The notes: generated by a model not told the origin, from the sequence alone. A DNA stretch of 50,103 bases from Actinomycetota bacterium (GCA_018268415.1 JAFDWO010000105.1:1-50103); one strand, 5' to 3'; shown: positions 40,163-49,024, counted from the first letter of the stretch. A program made the numbers and translations.

Positions 40163-40726
40163 TTGGAGCGGAACGGGGACATCGGGGCACTGCTGCTCGG
40201 GGCCGCCGAGGCGCAGGCGATGGAGGCCCACGGCGGCACCGAGTCGGCGGTGCTGCTACCGCTCTACGGCTGGCCACACGCGCCGGGGCTGATCTTCACC
40301 GAGCGACGCGCCGACCTGCGGCGACACGCGGGCGAGGTCTCCTTTCCCGGCGGCCGCCACGACCCCGGCGATGCCGACCTCGAGGCAACCGCGCTGCGCG
40401 AGGCGCGCGAGGAGATTGCCCTCGACCCGGCCGCGGTCGAGGTCGTCGGCGCGCTGCCCCCGGTCTCCACCTTCGTCACCGGCTACCGGATCCAGCCCTT
40501 CGTCGGACTGGTCGACGACCCGCGTGCATTGGGCCTCGAACCGAACCCGACCGAGGTCGAGACCGTCCTCACCCTCTCCCTCGGCCGACTCCGTGAGGGG
40601 TACGAAATGCGACGACTGATCCGCCGTGGCGTGGCAATCCACACGCCGACCTATGAGGTCGACGGCCAACTCATCTGGGGAGCGACGGCGAGGATCCTGG
40701 GGGACTTCCTTAGACGCATCGCATAG
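40163..40726 (+). CDS. NUDIX hydrolase, CoA pyrophosphatase type
   Basis: A NUDIX enzyme of 187 residues with the box GGRHDPGDADLEATALREAREEI (Gly, Arg, Glu-Glu all in place) and the preceding FTERRADLRRHAGEVSFPGG typical of NudL/CoA diphosphatases. It should hydrolyse CoA or acyl-CoA to phosphopantetheine products. No ATG/GTG fits: TTG 40163 or TTG 40124 are candidates, the latter inside repeat copy B. Confidence 0.88.
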   Translation: MERNGDIGALLLGAAEAQAMEAHGGTESAVLLPLYGWPHAPGLIFTERRADLRRHAGEVSFPGGRHDPGDADLEATALREAREEIALDPAAVEVVGALPPVSTFVTGYRIQPFVGLVDDPRALGLEPNPTEVETVLTLSLGRLREGYEMRRLIRRGVAIHTPTYEVDGQLIWGATARILGDFLRRIA

Positions 40727-40742
40727 GGGTGACAGGAGGCCA

Positions 40743-40759
40743 GTCCCACAGGGACGTTT
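40743..40759. terminator. Small hairpin with TTT, between convergent genes
   Basis: GTCCC (40743-40747) and GGGAC (40751-40755) pair around ACA and are followed by GTTT. It lies in the 36-bp gap between the NUDIX gene and the convergent NAD-binding gene. Weak but correctly placed. Confidence 0.35.
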
Positions 40760-40762
40760 CAG

Positions 40763-41257
40763 CTACCGGCGCGACAGGATCTCGACGACGCCGGCCTCGA
40801 GCTCCGCGACCCACCGCGCGCCGCCCGCTCGCGGCGTCTCCGTCACCGTCGCCGGGATGCGCCAGGTGCGTTCGGCGTTGCGGACCAGTTCGGCGCCGCC
40901 CGCCAGCAGGGCGCCTCCCACCGTGCCGGCGCCCTCGTAGATGAAGCCGCGCACCGGGGTTTCGACAAGGCGTTCGAGCAGGGATTCGAGACGTGGGCCG
41001 TGGATCGCGGCGAGGTTCTCGGCGTCGCCGGTCGCCGAGCCGAGGAGCCAGATCAGCACCGCCACGTCGTCGACCAGCTCAAGGATCGTGCCCGGCTGCT
41101 CGGGATCGGCGCGAGCCGGCTCGATCCCGGCGGCTTCGATCGGCGCCAAGCCCTCGGCATCGCGGCTCGTCCCGCGCACCGCCCAGCCCTCGTCGAGCAG
41201 CTCGGAGCCGAGGGCGCGGCCGGAGCAGCCGCAGCCGACGATCAGCGCGCGAGCCAC
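40763..41257 (-). CDS. NAD(P)-binding Rossmann protein
   Basis: A 164-residue protein from GTG 41257: ALIVGCGCSGRALGSELLDEGWAVRGTSRD is a dinucleotide-binding fold of the atypical SDR/epimerase kind, then a strand pattern VAVLIWLLGSATGD and a C-terminal YEGAGTVGG. It lacks the second half of a full epimerase. The gene overlaps the hxlR2 stop by 16 bases on the same strand. Substrate unknown. Confidence 0.8.
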   Translation of the reverse strand: MARALIVGCGCSGRALGSELLDEGWAVRGTSRDAEGLAPIEAAGIEPARADPEQPGTILELVDDVAVLIWLLGSATGDAENLAAIHGPRLESLLERLVETPVRGFIYEGAGTVGGALLAGGAELVRNAERTWRIPATVTETPRAGGARWVAELEAGVVEILSRR

Positions 41258-41736
41258 TCGGGGGCGCGCCGACCGTTCGCGCGGCGCTGTTCGGAGTTGG
41301 CGCCCGGACCGGGGCGACTGTGGACGTTGTGGCTGTCGACCGGCTCGCCGCACACCGAGCAGATCTGGACCGCGTGGAAGGCGTGGTCGCCGTGGACCAC
41401 CTCCAGCGGCGGCCCCTTCTCGGCCGTGTACTTGTCGCCCCAGGCGAGCAGGGCGAGCAGCACCGGCTGCAGATCGCGGCCCTTCTCGGTGAGGACGTAC
41501 TCGAAGCGCTCCGGGTGCTCGCTATAACGGCGTCGCTCGACGATCCCCTCCTCCGTCAGCGTCGTCAGCCGCCGGCTCAGGACGTTGGTGGCGACGCCGA
41601 GCGAGGCCTGGAACTCGTCAAAGCGGCGCCGCCCGAGGAAGAGGTCGCGGAGGATCAGGACCGTCCAGCGCTCCCCCAGAAAAGAGAGCGGCTTCGCGAT
41701 CGAGCAGTTCTTCTCGGCGTAAGCCTCGATGGCCAT
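41242..41736 (-). CDS. HxlR-family transcriptional regulator 2
   Basis: A 164-residue winged-helix regulator: NCSIAKPLSFLGERWTVLILRDLFLG near the N-terminus (family Cys at about 11), FDEFQASLGVATNVLSRRLTTLTEEGIV, and an extra C-terminal tail with CSVCGEP, perhaps a metal site. ATG 41736. It is divergent from the MFS exporter gene over a 110-bp spacer with TTGCG-type palindromes, so it probably represses the exporter and itself. Confidence 0.9.
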   Translation of the reverse strand: MAIEAYAEKNCSIAKPLSFLGERWTVLILRDLFLGRRRFDEFQASLGVATNVLSRRLTTLTEEGIVERRRYSEHPERFEYVLTEKGRDLQPVLLALLAWGDKYTAEKGPPLEVVHGDHAFHAVQICSVCGEPVDSHNVHSRPGPGANSEQRRANGRRAPEWLAR

Positions 41737-41755
41737 GTCCGGATTCTAGCAGTCA

Positions 41756-41802
41756 CTTTCTTTTCGCAAGCTACTTCTGCTACCGTGACTTGCGAAATGC
41801 AA
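41756..41802. promoter_or_regulatory. HxlR-type operators between hxlR2 and the MFS gene
   Basis: A full site TTGCGAAATGCAAG (41790-41803) matches TTGCRNNNTGCAAG; a weaker site CTTTC-N5-GCAAG lies at 41756-41770, 20 bp from the hxlR2 start codon. The two flank the likely divergent promoters. Confidence 0.65.
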
Positions 41803-41846
41803 GCGACCAACCGCGCCACTGCGACGCGGAGGAGGAGAGCGACGAC

Positions 41847-43229
41847 ATGGCACACCGCTGGAAGGTCCTCGCAGTCACCTCGATCGGCCTCTTCATGGCC
41901 AGCCTCGACCTGTTCATCGTCAACATCGCCTTCCCCGATCTCTCGCGCTCCTTCGGCGACGCCTCGCTGTCGAGCCTCTCCTGGGTCCTCAACGGCTATG
42001 CGATCGTCTTCGCCGCGCTGCTCGTCCCGGCGGGCCGGATCGCCGACCGGATCGGCCGCAAGCGCGTCTTCATCAGCGGCCTGCTTCTCTTCTCCGCCGC
42101 CTCGGCCCTCTGCGCGGTAGCGCCCTCGATCCCGTTCCTGGTCGGCGCCCGCGTTCTCCAGGCGGCCGGCGCGGCGATGATGATCCCGACCACCCTCGGC
42201 CTCCTCCTCCCCGCCTTCCCGGCCGAGCAGCGCCCGGTCGCGATCGGCATCTGGTCGGCCGTCTCGGGCGTTGCCGCCGCGCTCGGCCCACCGATCGGCG
42301 GCCTCCTCGTCCAGCTCAGCTGGCACTGGATCTTCCTGGTCAACGTGCCGATCGGCCTCGCCACGGCGTTCGCCGCCATGCGCATCCTCGACGAGGCCCG
42401 CGAACCCGAGGATGGCCGCCCCGACCTGCTCGGCGCCCTGATGCTCGCGCTCGGCATCGGCGTCCTCACCCTCGGCATCGTCCAGGGCCCGGAATGGGGC
42501 TGGACCGACGGCCGCGTGCTCGGCTCGTTCGTCGCCGCGATCCTCCTCGTCGTCGCCTTCCTCTTCCGCTCCGCCCACCACCGCGCGCCGGTGATCGAGC
42601 TCCCGCTACTGCGGGTCCGCTCCTTCGCCCTCGCCAACCTGGCGACGCTGGTCTTCTTCATGGGCTTCGGCGCGATGCTCCTCTCCGGCGTCCTCCTGCT
42701 GACCGAGGTCTGGGGCTGGTCGGAGCTGCGCGCCGGCTTCGCCCTCTCCCCGGGGCCGCTGATGGCGGCAGCGTTCGCGGCGCCCTCGGGGCGGCTCGGC
42801 GCGCGCATCGGCCAGCGGCCGGTGGCGACGCTCGGCTCCCTGATCTTCGCCGGCAGCTTCGCCTTCATGCTCGCCGCGATCGGCCCGAGGCCCGAATATG
42901 CCACGACCTTCCTGCCCGCCTTCATGCTCGCCGGCGTCGGGGTCGGGCTGACCCTGGGGACCCTCCCGGCGGCCGCGACCGCCTCCCTGCCCCCGGGCCG
43001 CTTCGCCACCGGGAGCGCCGTCTTCGGCATGGCCCGGCAGCTCGGCTCGGCGATCGGCGTCGCGATCCTCGTCGCCCTGCTCGACTCTTCGGGCGGTGAC
43101 CTCCTCCACGGCCTGCGCAGCGGTTGGTGGTTCGCCCTCGGCGCCGGCATCGGCGCGGCCGCCCTCGCCGTCTCCCTCCCCGCCCGGGCGAAGGCGACGG
43201 CGAGCGAGCCCGCCCCCGCCGCCGCGTAG
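41847..43229 (+). CDS. MFS multidrug exporter, DHA2 (14-helix) type
   Basis: A 460-residue transporter. The N-terminus begins KVLAVTSIGLFMASLDLFIVNIAFPDL, with motif A-like GRIADRIGRKRV in the loop between helices 2 and 3, motif C-like GVAAALGPPIGG in helix 5, and about 14 membrane segments in all. GGAGGAGA before ATG 41847 fixes the start. Divergent from hxlR2, so it likely exports the compound sensed by that regulator. Confidence 0.92.
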   Translation: MAHRWKVLAVTSIGLFMASLDLFIVNIAFPDLSRSFGDASLSSLSWVLNGYAIVFAALLVPAGRIADRIGRKRVFISGLLLFSAASALCAVAPSIPFLVGARVLQAAGAAMMIPTTLGLLLPAFPAEQRPVAIGIWSAVSGVAAALGPPIGGLLVQLSWHWIFLVNVPIGLATAFAAMRILDEAREPEDGRPDLLGALMLALGIGVLTLGIVQGPEWGWTDGRVLGSFVAAILLVVAFLFRSAHHRAPVIELPLLRVRSFALANLATLVFFMGFGAMLLSGVLLLTEVWGWSELRAGFALSPGPLMAAAFAAPSGRLGARIGQRPVATLGSLIFAGSFAFMLAAIGPRPEYATTFLPAFMLAGVGVGLTLGTLPAAATASLPPGRFATGSAVFGMARQLGSAIGVAILVALLDSSGGDLLHGLRSGWWFALGAGIGAAALAVSLPARAKATASEPAPAAA

Positions 43230-43236
43230 CAGCCGC

Positions 43237-43521
43237 TCAGCGGCTGCCGCGCATCCGGGCCTTCCAGCGCTCGTCGTCACGGACCCGCGCCTCGATGTCG
43301 GCCTCGGTCAGCTCCTCGGCGCCGCGGCGGCGGCGCATCTCGTTCTGCGCCTCCAGCATCTGGCGCACGTCGTCGAGCTCGTTCTGGACCTCGACCGCGG
43401 GCGAGCGCGTCGGGAACCAGTCGAGCAGCTCGGCGTCGTCACCGGGGTAGAAGTGACCGACGACGACGACCACGCCGACGAGGAAGACCAGAACCGCGAC
43501 CGTCCCCAACAGAAGCAGCAC
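43237..43521 (-). CDS. Small membrane-anchored hypothetical protein
   Basis: A 94-residue protein with one N-terminal membrane segment (LLLLGTVAVLVFLVGVVVVV) and a charged helical cytoplasmic part (VEVQNELDDVRQMLEAQNEM then RRRRGAEELTEADIEARV). Convergent with the MFS gene, eight bases apart. Likely real on amino acid composition and codon third-position GC, but I know no family. Confidence 0.65.
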   Translation of the reverse strand: MLLLLGTVAVLVFLVGVVVVVGHFYPGDDAELLDWFPTRSPAVEVQNELDDVRQMLEAQNEMRRRRGAEELTEADIEARVRDDERWKARMRGSR

Positions 43522-43568
43522 CGTCCCAGCATACGCCCGCCCGGCGCGCGTCAGGTAGCCTCGCCGCC

Positions 43569-44375
43569 ATGACGAGCGGCTTCACCGAGATGGCCAGCGT
43601 CGACGGGAGGATCGGACCGACCGCCGAGGCGACGATCGGGCTGAAGGACGACGGCCTCTACCGCGGCGACGGTGCCTTCGAGGTGATCCGCCTTTACGCG
43701 GGCCGCCCCTTGGCGCTCGCCGACCACATCGCCCGCCTCGAACGCTCCGCCGCGGCGCTCCGCCTCGAGTTCGACCGGATGGCGCTGCGCGCCGAGATCG
43801 ACGCGCTGCTGGGCGCGGCAGGCGCGGTCGAAGGCCAGCTGCGTCTGATCGTCACCCGCGGCGGCCGCCGCATCGCCACCACCGAGCCGGTACCGGTCCA
43901 CGCCGAGACGATCAGGGTCGCATCGGTCACCTACCAGCCGACGATCATCCTCAACGGCGTCAAGTCGCTCTCCTACGGCGCGAACATGCTGGCGACGCGG
44001 CTGGCGAAGGAGACGGGCGCCGACGAGGCCCTCCTGGTCCGCCCCGACGGGATCGTGCTGGAGCCGCCGACCTCCTCGATCTTCTGGGTCGCCGAGGGCG
44101 CCCTCCGCACCACCGCGCTCGCCGAGGGAGTGCTCGCCTCGATCACCCGCGACCGCATCCTGACGGCGATCCCCGGCATTGAGGAGGGCGCCTGGACGCT
44201 CGACGAGGTGAAGCGGTCCTCGGAGGCCTTCCTCGCCTCGACCACGCGCGAGATCCAGGCGGTCGCCCAGATCGACGACGTCGCGCTCCCCGAGGCGCCC
44301 GGACCCCGCACTCGCGAGGCGCAGGAGCTCTTCGCCGCCGCCCGCGACGCGGAGCTCGCGGCGACCATCGATTGA
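43569..44375 (+). CDS. Class IV PLP enzyme (aminodeoxychorismate lyase/BCAT-like)
   Basis: A 268-residue fold-type IV PLP enzyme: LKDDGLYRGDGAFEVIRLYAGRPLALADHIARLERSA at the N-terminus, the PLP lysine in NGVKSLSYGANMLATRLAKETGADEALL, and EPPTSSIFWV. Candidates are aminodeoxychorismate lyase (folate pathway), D-amino-acid or branched-chain aminotransferase; the short length fits the lyase best. Just one base before the acyl-CoA dehydrogenase gene. Confidence 0.88.
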   Translation: MTSGFTEMASVDGRIGPTAEATIGLKDDGLYRGDGAFEVIRLYAGRPLALADHIARLERSAAALRLEFDRMALRAEIDALLGAAGAVEGQLRLIVTRGGRRIATTEPVPVHAETIRVASVTYQPTIILNGVKSLSYGANMLATRLAKETGADEALLVRPDGIVLEPPTSSIFWVAEGALRTTALAEGVLASITRDRILTAIPGIEEGAWTLDEVKRSSEAFLASTTREIQAVAQIDDVALPEAPGPRTREAQELFAAARDAELAATID

Positions 44376-44376
44376 C

Positions 44377-45546
44377 ATGGACTTCAACCTCTCCGGCGAG
44401 CAGCAGCTGATCGCCGAGACCGCGCGCGAGTTCGCCGACCGTGAGATCCTGCCGCGGGTGCGCGAGAACGACCGCGCCGAACGCTTCGACCGCGAGCTGG
44501 CGCGCAAGCTCGGCCAGGTCGGCTTCCTCGGCCCGATCCTCGACGAACGTTACGGCGGCCGCGACCTCGACTACATCGGCTACGGCCTGATCGTCGGGGA
44601 GATCGGGCGCGCCGACTCCTCCGCCCGCACCGTCGTCTCCGTGCAGACCTCCCTGGTCGGCTCCGCGGTCGAGAAGTGGGGCACCGAGGATCAGAAGCTG
44701 CGCTGGCTGCCGGGCGTCTGCAGCGGCGAGGGACTGGGCTGCTTCGGCCTCACCGAGCCCGATACCGGCTCCGACGCGGCCAACCTGCGCACCCGCGCCA
44801 CCAAGACCGACTCGGGCTGGTCGATCAGCGGTCAGAAGATGTGGATCTCACTCGGCAACGCCGCCGAGTTCGCCCTGATCTTCGCCCAGACCGACCCGGT
44901 GCTGAAGCACAAGGGGCTCGCCGCGTTCATCGTCCCGACCGCCTCCGAGGGCTTCACCAGCGCCCCGATCCACGGCAAGCTCGGCCTGCGCTCCTCCGAC
45001 ACCGCCGAGCTCTCCCTCGACGCGGTCGAGGTCGGCGACGATGCCCTGCTCGGCACGGTCGGCGATGGATTCAAGGTCGCGATGAGCGCCCTCGAATCGG
45101 GCCGCTATAGCGTCGCCGCGGGCTGCGTCGGGATCATGGACGGCTGCGTCGACGCCAGCGTCAGCTACGCGAAGGAGCGCCGACAATTCGGCGTCCCGCT
45201 GGCCCGCTTCCAGCTGGTCCAGGAGATGATCGCCGACATGATCCTCAAGCGTGATGCCAGCCGCATGCTGGTCCTCCGCGCGGGGCTGCTGAAGGACGAA
45301 GGCAAGCCGAACGCGACCGAGACCTCGGTCGCCAAGGTCTACGCGACCGAGGCGGCGGTCGAGTGCGCCAACCTCGCGATCCAGGTCCACGGCGGCTCCG
45401 GCTACGTCGACGACTATCCCGTCGAGCGCTATCTCCGCGACGCCCGCGTGACGACCCTGTACGAGGGCACCTCGCAGATCCAGAAGCTGATCATCGGCCG
45501 CGCCGCGACCGGGATCAACGCAATGACGCCGATGGCCGAGGCCTAG
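44377..45546 (+). CDS. Acyl-CoA dehydrogenase
   Basis: A 389-residue FAD enzyme of the acyl-CoA dehydrogenase family: CFGLTEPDTGSDAANLRT (FAD/substrate site), KMWISLGNAAEFALIFAQTD, YAKERRQFGVPLARFQLVQEMIADM and the catalytic Glu in TTLYEGTSQIQKLIIGR (about residue 363). The sequence resembles glutaryl-CoA or short-chain members. It could act in amino acid or fatty acid breakdown. Cotranscribed with the class IV PLP gene. Confidence 0.93.
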   Translation: MDFNLSGEQQLIAETAREFADREILPRVRENDRAERFDRELARKLGQVGFLGPILDERYGGRDLDYIGYGLIVGEIGRADSSARTVVSVQTSLVGSAVEKWGTEDQKLRWLPGVCSGEGLGCFGLTEPDTGSDAANLRTRATKTDSGWSISGQKMWISLGNAAEFALIFAQTDPVLKHKGLAAFIVPTASEGFTSAPIHGKLGLRSSDTAELSLDAVEVGDDALLGTVGDGFKVAMSALESGRYSVAAGCVGIMDGCVDASVSYAKERRQFGVPLARFQLVQEMIADMILKRDASRMLVLRAGLLKDEGKPNATETSVAKVYATEAAVECANLAIQVHGGSGYVDDYPVERYLRDARVTTLYEGTSQIQKLIIGRAATGINAMTPMAEA

Positions 45547-45567
45547 GCGCCACCGGCGCCCCGCTGG

Positions 45568-45846
45568 TCAGTCGCCGATCAGGCGCAGCATCAGCTCATC
45601 GACGTAGCACCAACTCCAGTCCTCACCCGGCTGGGCGGAGCGGATGATCGGATGGCCGGTCGACTTGAAGTGCGCGGTGGCGTGCTTGCCTTCGGAGTTG
45701 TCGCAGCAGCCGACGTGGCCGCAGGTCTGGCACATCCGCAGGTGGACCCACCGCATGCCGAGCGCCAGGCACTCCTCACAGCCCTCGACGTCCCCGGGGA
45801 GATCCAGGAACTGCACAGAGTCGAGATGGGTGCACTCGGCGGCCAC
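45568..45846 (-). CDS. UBP-type zinc finger protein
   Basis: A 92-residue zinc-finger domain of the ubiquitin-hydrolase (ZnF-UBP) type: C-x-H near the start, CEECLALGMRWVHLRMCQTCGHVGCCDNSEGKHATAHF, then TGHPIIRS, GEDWSWCYVDEL. The Cys/His set for two or three zinc ions is intact. Stand-alone bacterial forms have no established function. GTG 45846 is taken; TTG 45855 is an alternative. Confidence 0.88.
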   Translation of the reverse strand: MAAECTHLDSVQFLDLPGDVEGCEECLALGMRWVHLRMCQTCGHVGCCDNSEGKHATAHFKSTGHPIIRSAQPGEDWSWCYVDELMLRLIGD

Positions 45847-45916
45847 TGGAGCCAAACATAGCGATCCCGACAGATTGGACGAATATACGAGTCCCCCCAA
45901 ACGATGGGGAAGTCGG

Positions 45917-46918
45917 TCAGATCTCCATCTCGACCGGCTCGCCGCCGGGGAACCAGTGGGCCTCGACCGGCGGCGCCGAGTCGCGCAGATAACGCTCCGC
46001 GTCGAGAGCTCCCATGCAGCCGGTGCCCGCGGCGGTGACCGCCTGGCGGTAGGTGTGGTCGACCACGTCGCCGACCGCGAAGACCCCCGCCAGGTCCGTC
46101 CGGGTCGAGCCCGCCTCGACCTTGATGTAGCCGTCCTCGTCGGTCGCCACCTGGCCCGCGACGACCTCTGAGCGCGGCACGTGGCCGATCGCGACGAAGG
46201 CACCGGTGGCCTCGACCGCGCTCTCCTCGCCGGTCTCGGCGTGGCGCAGGCGGACCCGCGCCAGCTTGCCGTCCTCGCCGGCGACGAACTCGAGTGGCAC
46301 GTAGGGGGTCAGCGTGTCGATGTTGTCGACCGCGAGCGCCCGGTCGCGCATGATCTTCGAGGCGCGGAACTCGTCGCGCCGGTTCACGATCGTCAGCTCG
46401 TCGGCGAACTTGGAGATGAAGATCGAGTCCTCCATCGCCGAGTCGCCGCCACCGATCACCAGCACCCGATGGCCCTTGAAGAAGGCGCCGTCGCAGACGC
46501 CGCAGGTAGAGACGCCGCGGCCGCCGAGCTCCATCTCACCGGGAATCCCGAGCCGTTTGGGCTCCGCTCCCATCGCCAGGATCACGGTCCTCGCACGGTG
46601 CTCCTCGTCGCCGAGGAAGACCTTCTGGACGCCGCCGTCGGAGAGCTCGACGCGGTCGACGTCATCGGTGACGAAGCGGGTCCCGAAGCGCTCCGCCTGG
46701 GCGCGGAACTGGCTCATCATCTCCGGGCCCATGATCCCCTCGGGGTAGCCGGGGTAGTTCTCGACGTCGGTCGTGTTCTGCAGCTGGCCGCCCCACTGGA
46801 AGCCCTCGAAGACGAGCGGCTCGAGGTTCGCGCGGGCGGTGTAAAGCGCCGCCGTGTAGCCGGCCGGGCCACCGCCGACGATGATCACGTTCTCGACTTT
46901 CTTCTTGTCCTCGCTCAT
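45917..46918 (-). CDS. trxB: Thioredoxin reductase
   Basis: A 333-residue FAD/NADPH enzyme: VIIVGGGPAGYTAALYTARA (FAD), redox motif CGVC at C139/C142, NADPH fold VLVIGGGDSAMEDSIF and C-terminal GVFAVGDVVDHTYRQAVTAAGTGCMGALDAERYL. It reduces thioredoxin. Its ribosome site AGAGGTG lies within the end of the flippase-like gene, four bases upstream; an AT-rich stretch there may be an extra promoter. Confidence 0.95.
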   Translation of the reverse strand: MSEDKKKVENVIIVGGGPAGYTAALYTARANLEPLVFEGFQWGGQLQNTTDVENYPGYPEGIMGPEMMSQFRAQAERFGTRFVTDDVDRVELSDGGVQKVFLGDEEHRARTVILAMGAEPKRLGIPGEMELGGRGVSTCGVCDGAFFKGHRVLVIGGGDSAMEDSIFISKFADELTIVNRRDEFRASKIMRDRALAVDNIDTLTPYVPLEFVAGEDGKLARVRLRHAETGEESAVEATGAFVAIGHVPRSEVVAGQVATDEDGYIKVEAGSTRTDLAGVFAVGDVVDHTYRQAVTAAGTGCMGALDAERYLRDSAPPVEAHWFPGGEPVEMEI

Positions 46919-46922
46919 TCGC

Positions 46923-48059
46923 TCACCTCTCGCCCGCCAATACTTTACTTTTTATAGTACCACTGCCCCGATCGATCGGCAGCCCCTCCTCTTCCCAGCG
47001 CCGGACAGTGTTGCGCAGTTGGAAGAAGGCGACGACGCCGGGTGGGATCGGCATCCAGAAGGAGACCAGGCGGAAGATCAGGATCGCCGGAAAGACCGTT
47101 TCCTCGGGTAGGCCGAAGAGGACGAAAGCGCCGATCATCCCGGCGTCGACCGCCCCCACGCCGGCCGGGGCCAGCGGGAAGAGGTTGGCGACCATGCCGA
47201 TGAAGAAGCCCTGGACGACGACGGCGAGCGGCACGTGGATGCCGAGCGAGTGAAAGGAGGCCCAGAGGACGCCGATGCTGGCCGCCCAGAAGCCCGCCGC
47301 GCCGAGCACGGCGAGGCCGCCGCGGCGCGGGTGGGCGAACAGCCCCAGCGCGAAGCGGAAGCCCTCCCCCAGCGTCTCCGGCACCCCCGAGGCCCATTCG
47401 ACGAAGCTGCGCATGTGGTCGCCGCGGACGTGCGGCATCAGCCTGCCTTCGACGTCGGCGGGGATCAGCGCAATCAGCACGCCCAGCACCAGCATCACGC
47501 CCGCGATCGCCGCCGGGACGATCGTCAGCTCGACCGAGTTTTCGCCGTTGACGACGCCGGTCCGCAGCAGGAGGCCGCAGACGATCAACGCCAGCGGGTA
47601 GAACGCGTAGTGGAGGCTGATGAAGGCGACCATGCGGCGGGCCACCTCGCGGCGCCGCATCCCGGCTTTGCGCAGCGCCCAGTAGGTCAGCGCCACCCCG
47701 CCCGCGCCGCCCGCCGAGAAGAGCAGGGTCGCCGCCACCCCGGCCATATTGACCTGGTAGGTCTCGCTCCAGGTCAACCGCAGGTCCTCACCGCCGACCA
47801 CCGCTTTGAAGAGGGCGATGTAGGTCGCGTAGGAGGCGATCGAGAAGACAACCGCGACGGCGATCCAGATCGGCTCGGCTTCACCCAGTCTGCCGACCGC
47901 GTCCCCCAGCCCGACGAGCTTGGGGAAGAGGAAGTAGATCCCGACCAGCAGGATCAGCACGACGGCGCCGGTCTGCAGCATGCGCCTGGTGCTGAAGATC
48001 GGCAGCTCGGTCAGGCGGCCGCCGCCGTTTCCCTCTTCTCGCCGCTCGTCGTCGGGCAC
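46923..48059 (-). CDS. Flippase-like membrane protein (LPG synthase TM family)
   Basis: A 378-residue protein with about eight membrane helices of the lysylphosphatidylglycerol-synthase transmembrane/UPF0104 family: GGAGGVALTYWALRKAGM near residue 118, ISLHYAFYPLALIVCGLLL and GFFIGMVANLFPLAPAGVGAVDAGMIG near 285. Members translocate lipids or lipid-linked glycans. Stop codon four bases before trxB. Two neighbouring lipid-related genes (this and PAP2) suggest a lipid modification set. Confidence 0.88.
   Translation of the reverse strand: MPDDERREEGNGGGRLTELPIFSTRRMLQTGAVVLILLVGIYFLFPKLVGLGDAVGRLGEAEPIWIAVAVVFSIASYATYIALFKAVVGGEDLRLTWSETYQVNMAGVAATLLFSAGGAGGVALTYWALRKAGMRRREVARRMVAFISLHYAFYPLALIVCGLLLRTGVVNGENSVELTIVPAAIAGVMLVLGVLIALIPADVEGRLMPHVRGDHMRSFVEWASGVPETLGEGFRFALGLFAHPRRGGLAVLGAAGFWAASIGVLWASFHSLGIHVPLAVVVQGFFIGMVANLFPLAPAGVGAVDAGMIGAFVLFGLPEETVFPAILIFRLVSFWMPIPPGVVAFFQLRNTVRRWEEEGLPIDRGSGTIKSKVLAGER
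46939..46960 (-). promoter_or_regulatory. AT-rich patch, candidate internal trxB promoter
   Basis: Read on the minus strand the patch gives TACTATAAAAAGTAAAGTAT, almost free of G and C in a region of about 70% GC, and encodes rare codons (ATA, AAA, AGT, GTA). TACTAT fits a -10 box about 40 bases before the trxB start. No clear -35 box is seen. Confidence 0.4.
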
Positions 48060-48070
48060 TGCCTCTGACG

Positions 48071-49024
48071 CTACCGGGGCGTGCCGCCGGCGATCCGCTC
48101 GAGCCGTTGAACCACGCCGCTGACCCGCCCGACCGCGGGGGCAAAGACCGGATCGGCGCGGCGTACGGCGCCGACCAGGCCGGCACCGGCAAGCAGATCG
48201 GTGACGTAGTGCTCACCCAGGTAGACGAGGCCGAAGCCGAGGGTGAGGGCGTAGGCCCAGGCGACCGCCCCCTCGCCGCGGCTCGATTCCGAGAGCGAGA
48301 CCGCACCCTGCACCGAGGTGGCGAAGTGGAGCGAGGGCATCGCCGCCCAGGGATTGCCACCGAGCGCCTTGTAGAGCGGCCCCCAGAGGCGACCCCAGAG
48401 CGGTTCGCCGACCTCGATCATGATCCGCCGCATCGGCTCCTCGGTGTGGCCCTGCTGCGAGGACCACCAGGGCGGTGCGGTCGGCACCGCCCAGTAGCCG
48501 AAGGCGCCGGCGTCGAAAACGGCCGCCATCTGACGGGCGGCGCGGGGGAAGTTCTCCGGGTGCCGGACGAGGATCCAGGACAGCACCGCGTAGGGCTCGA
48601 AAAACCAGAGCCAGTGGGTGACCGTGAGCAGGCGGTCGAGCGCCGCGATACCCCGGCGGCCGGCGAGCAGGGCCTGCAGGCGCTCCCCGGGGAGGCGGCC
48701 GCGCCCGATCATCGAATCGACCTTGATCGGGTAGTGGACGTAAAGGCGGCGACGGAGTCCCTCCGGATCGTCGTAGGGCATCTCATGGACGACCGTGAAC
48801 GACCACATCTGCATCGCGAAGAGGGCGACGTCGCGCTTGCGTGAGCGGGGGGCGAGGACGGCGACGGCGAGGGGCCCCGAGGCGGCCACGGCGAGGGTCA
48901 CCGCCCCCGGTACGCGCAGGCGCCGGCGCACCAACGGGAGGGCGATCGCCGAGCCGACGATCGCGGCCGCACCTGCCCGGACGGCCAGCCGTACCGCTTT
49001 GGGTGGCCGTGAGCGCCTTCTCAT
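48071..49024 (-). CDS. PAP2-superfamily phosphatase/transferase
   Basis: A 317-residue membrane protein of the PAP2/inositol-phosphorylceramide-synthase type: five or six membrane segments, the motif AMPSLHFATSVQGAVSL (phosphatase motif C2 with His) and YLGEHYVTDLLAG (C3: His and Asp). These act on phospholipid or polyprenyl phosphate. ATG 49024; no ribosome site, perhaps leaderless. Divergent from the oxidase subunit II gene. Confidence 0.85.
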   Translation of the reverse strand: MRRRSRPPKAVRLAVRAGAAAIVGSAIALPLVRRRLRVPGAVTLAVAASGPLAVAVLAPRSRKRDVALFAMQMWSFTVVHEMPYDDPEGLRRRLYVHYPIKVDSMIGRGRLPGERLQALLAGRRGIAALDRLLTVTHWLWFFEPYAVLSWILVRHPENFPRAARQMAAVFDAGAFGYWAVPTAPPWWSSQQGHTEEPMRRIMIEVGEPLWGRLWGPLYKALGGNPWAAMPSLHFATSVQGAVSLSESSRGEGAVAWAYALTLGFGLVYLGEHYVTDLLAGAGLVGAVRRADPVFAPAVGRVSGVVQRLERIAGGTPR

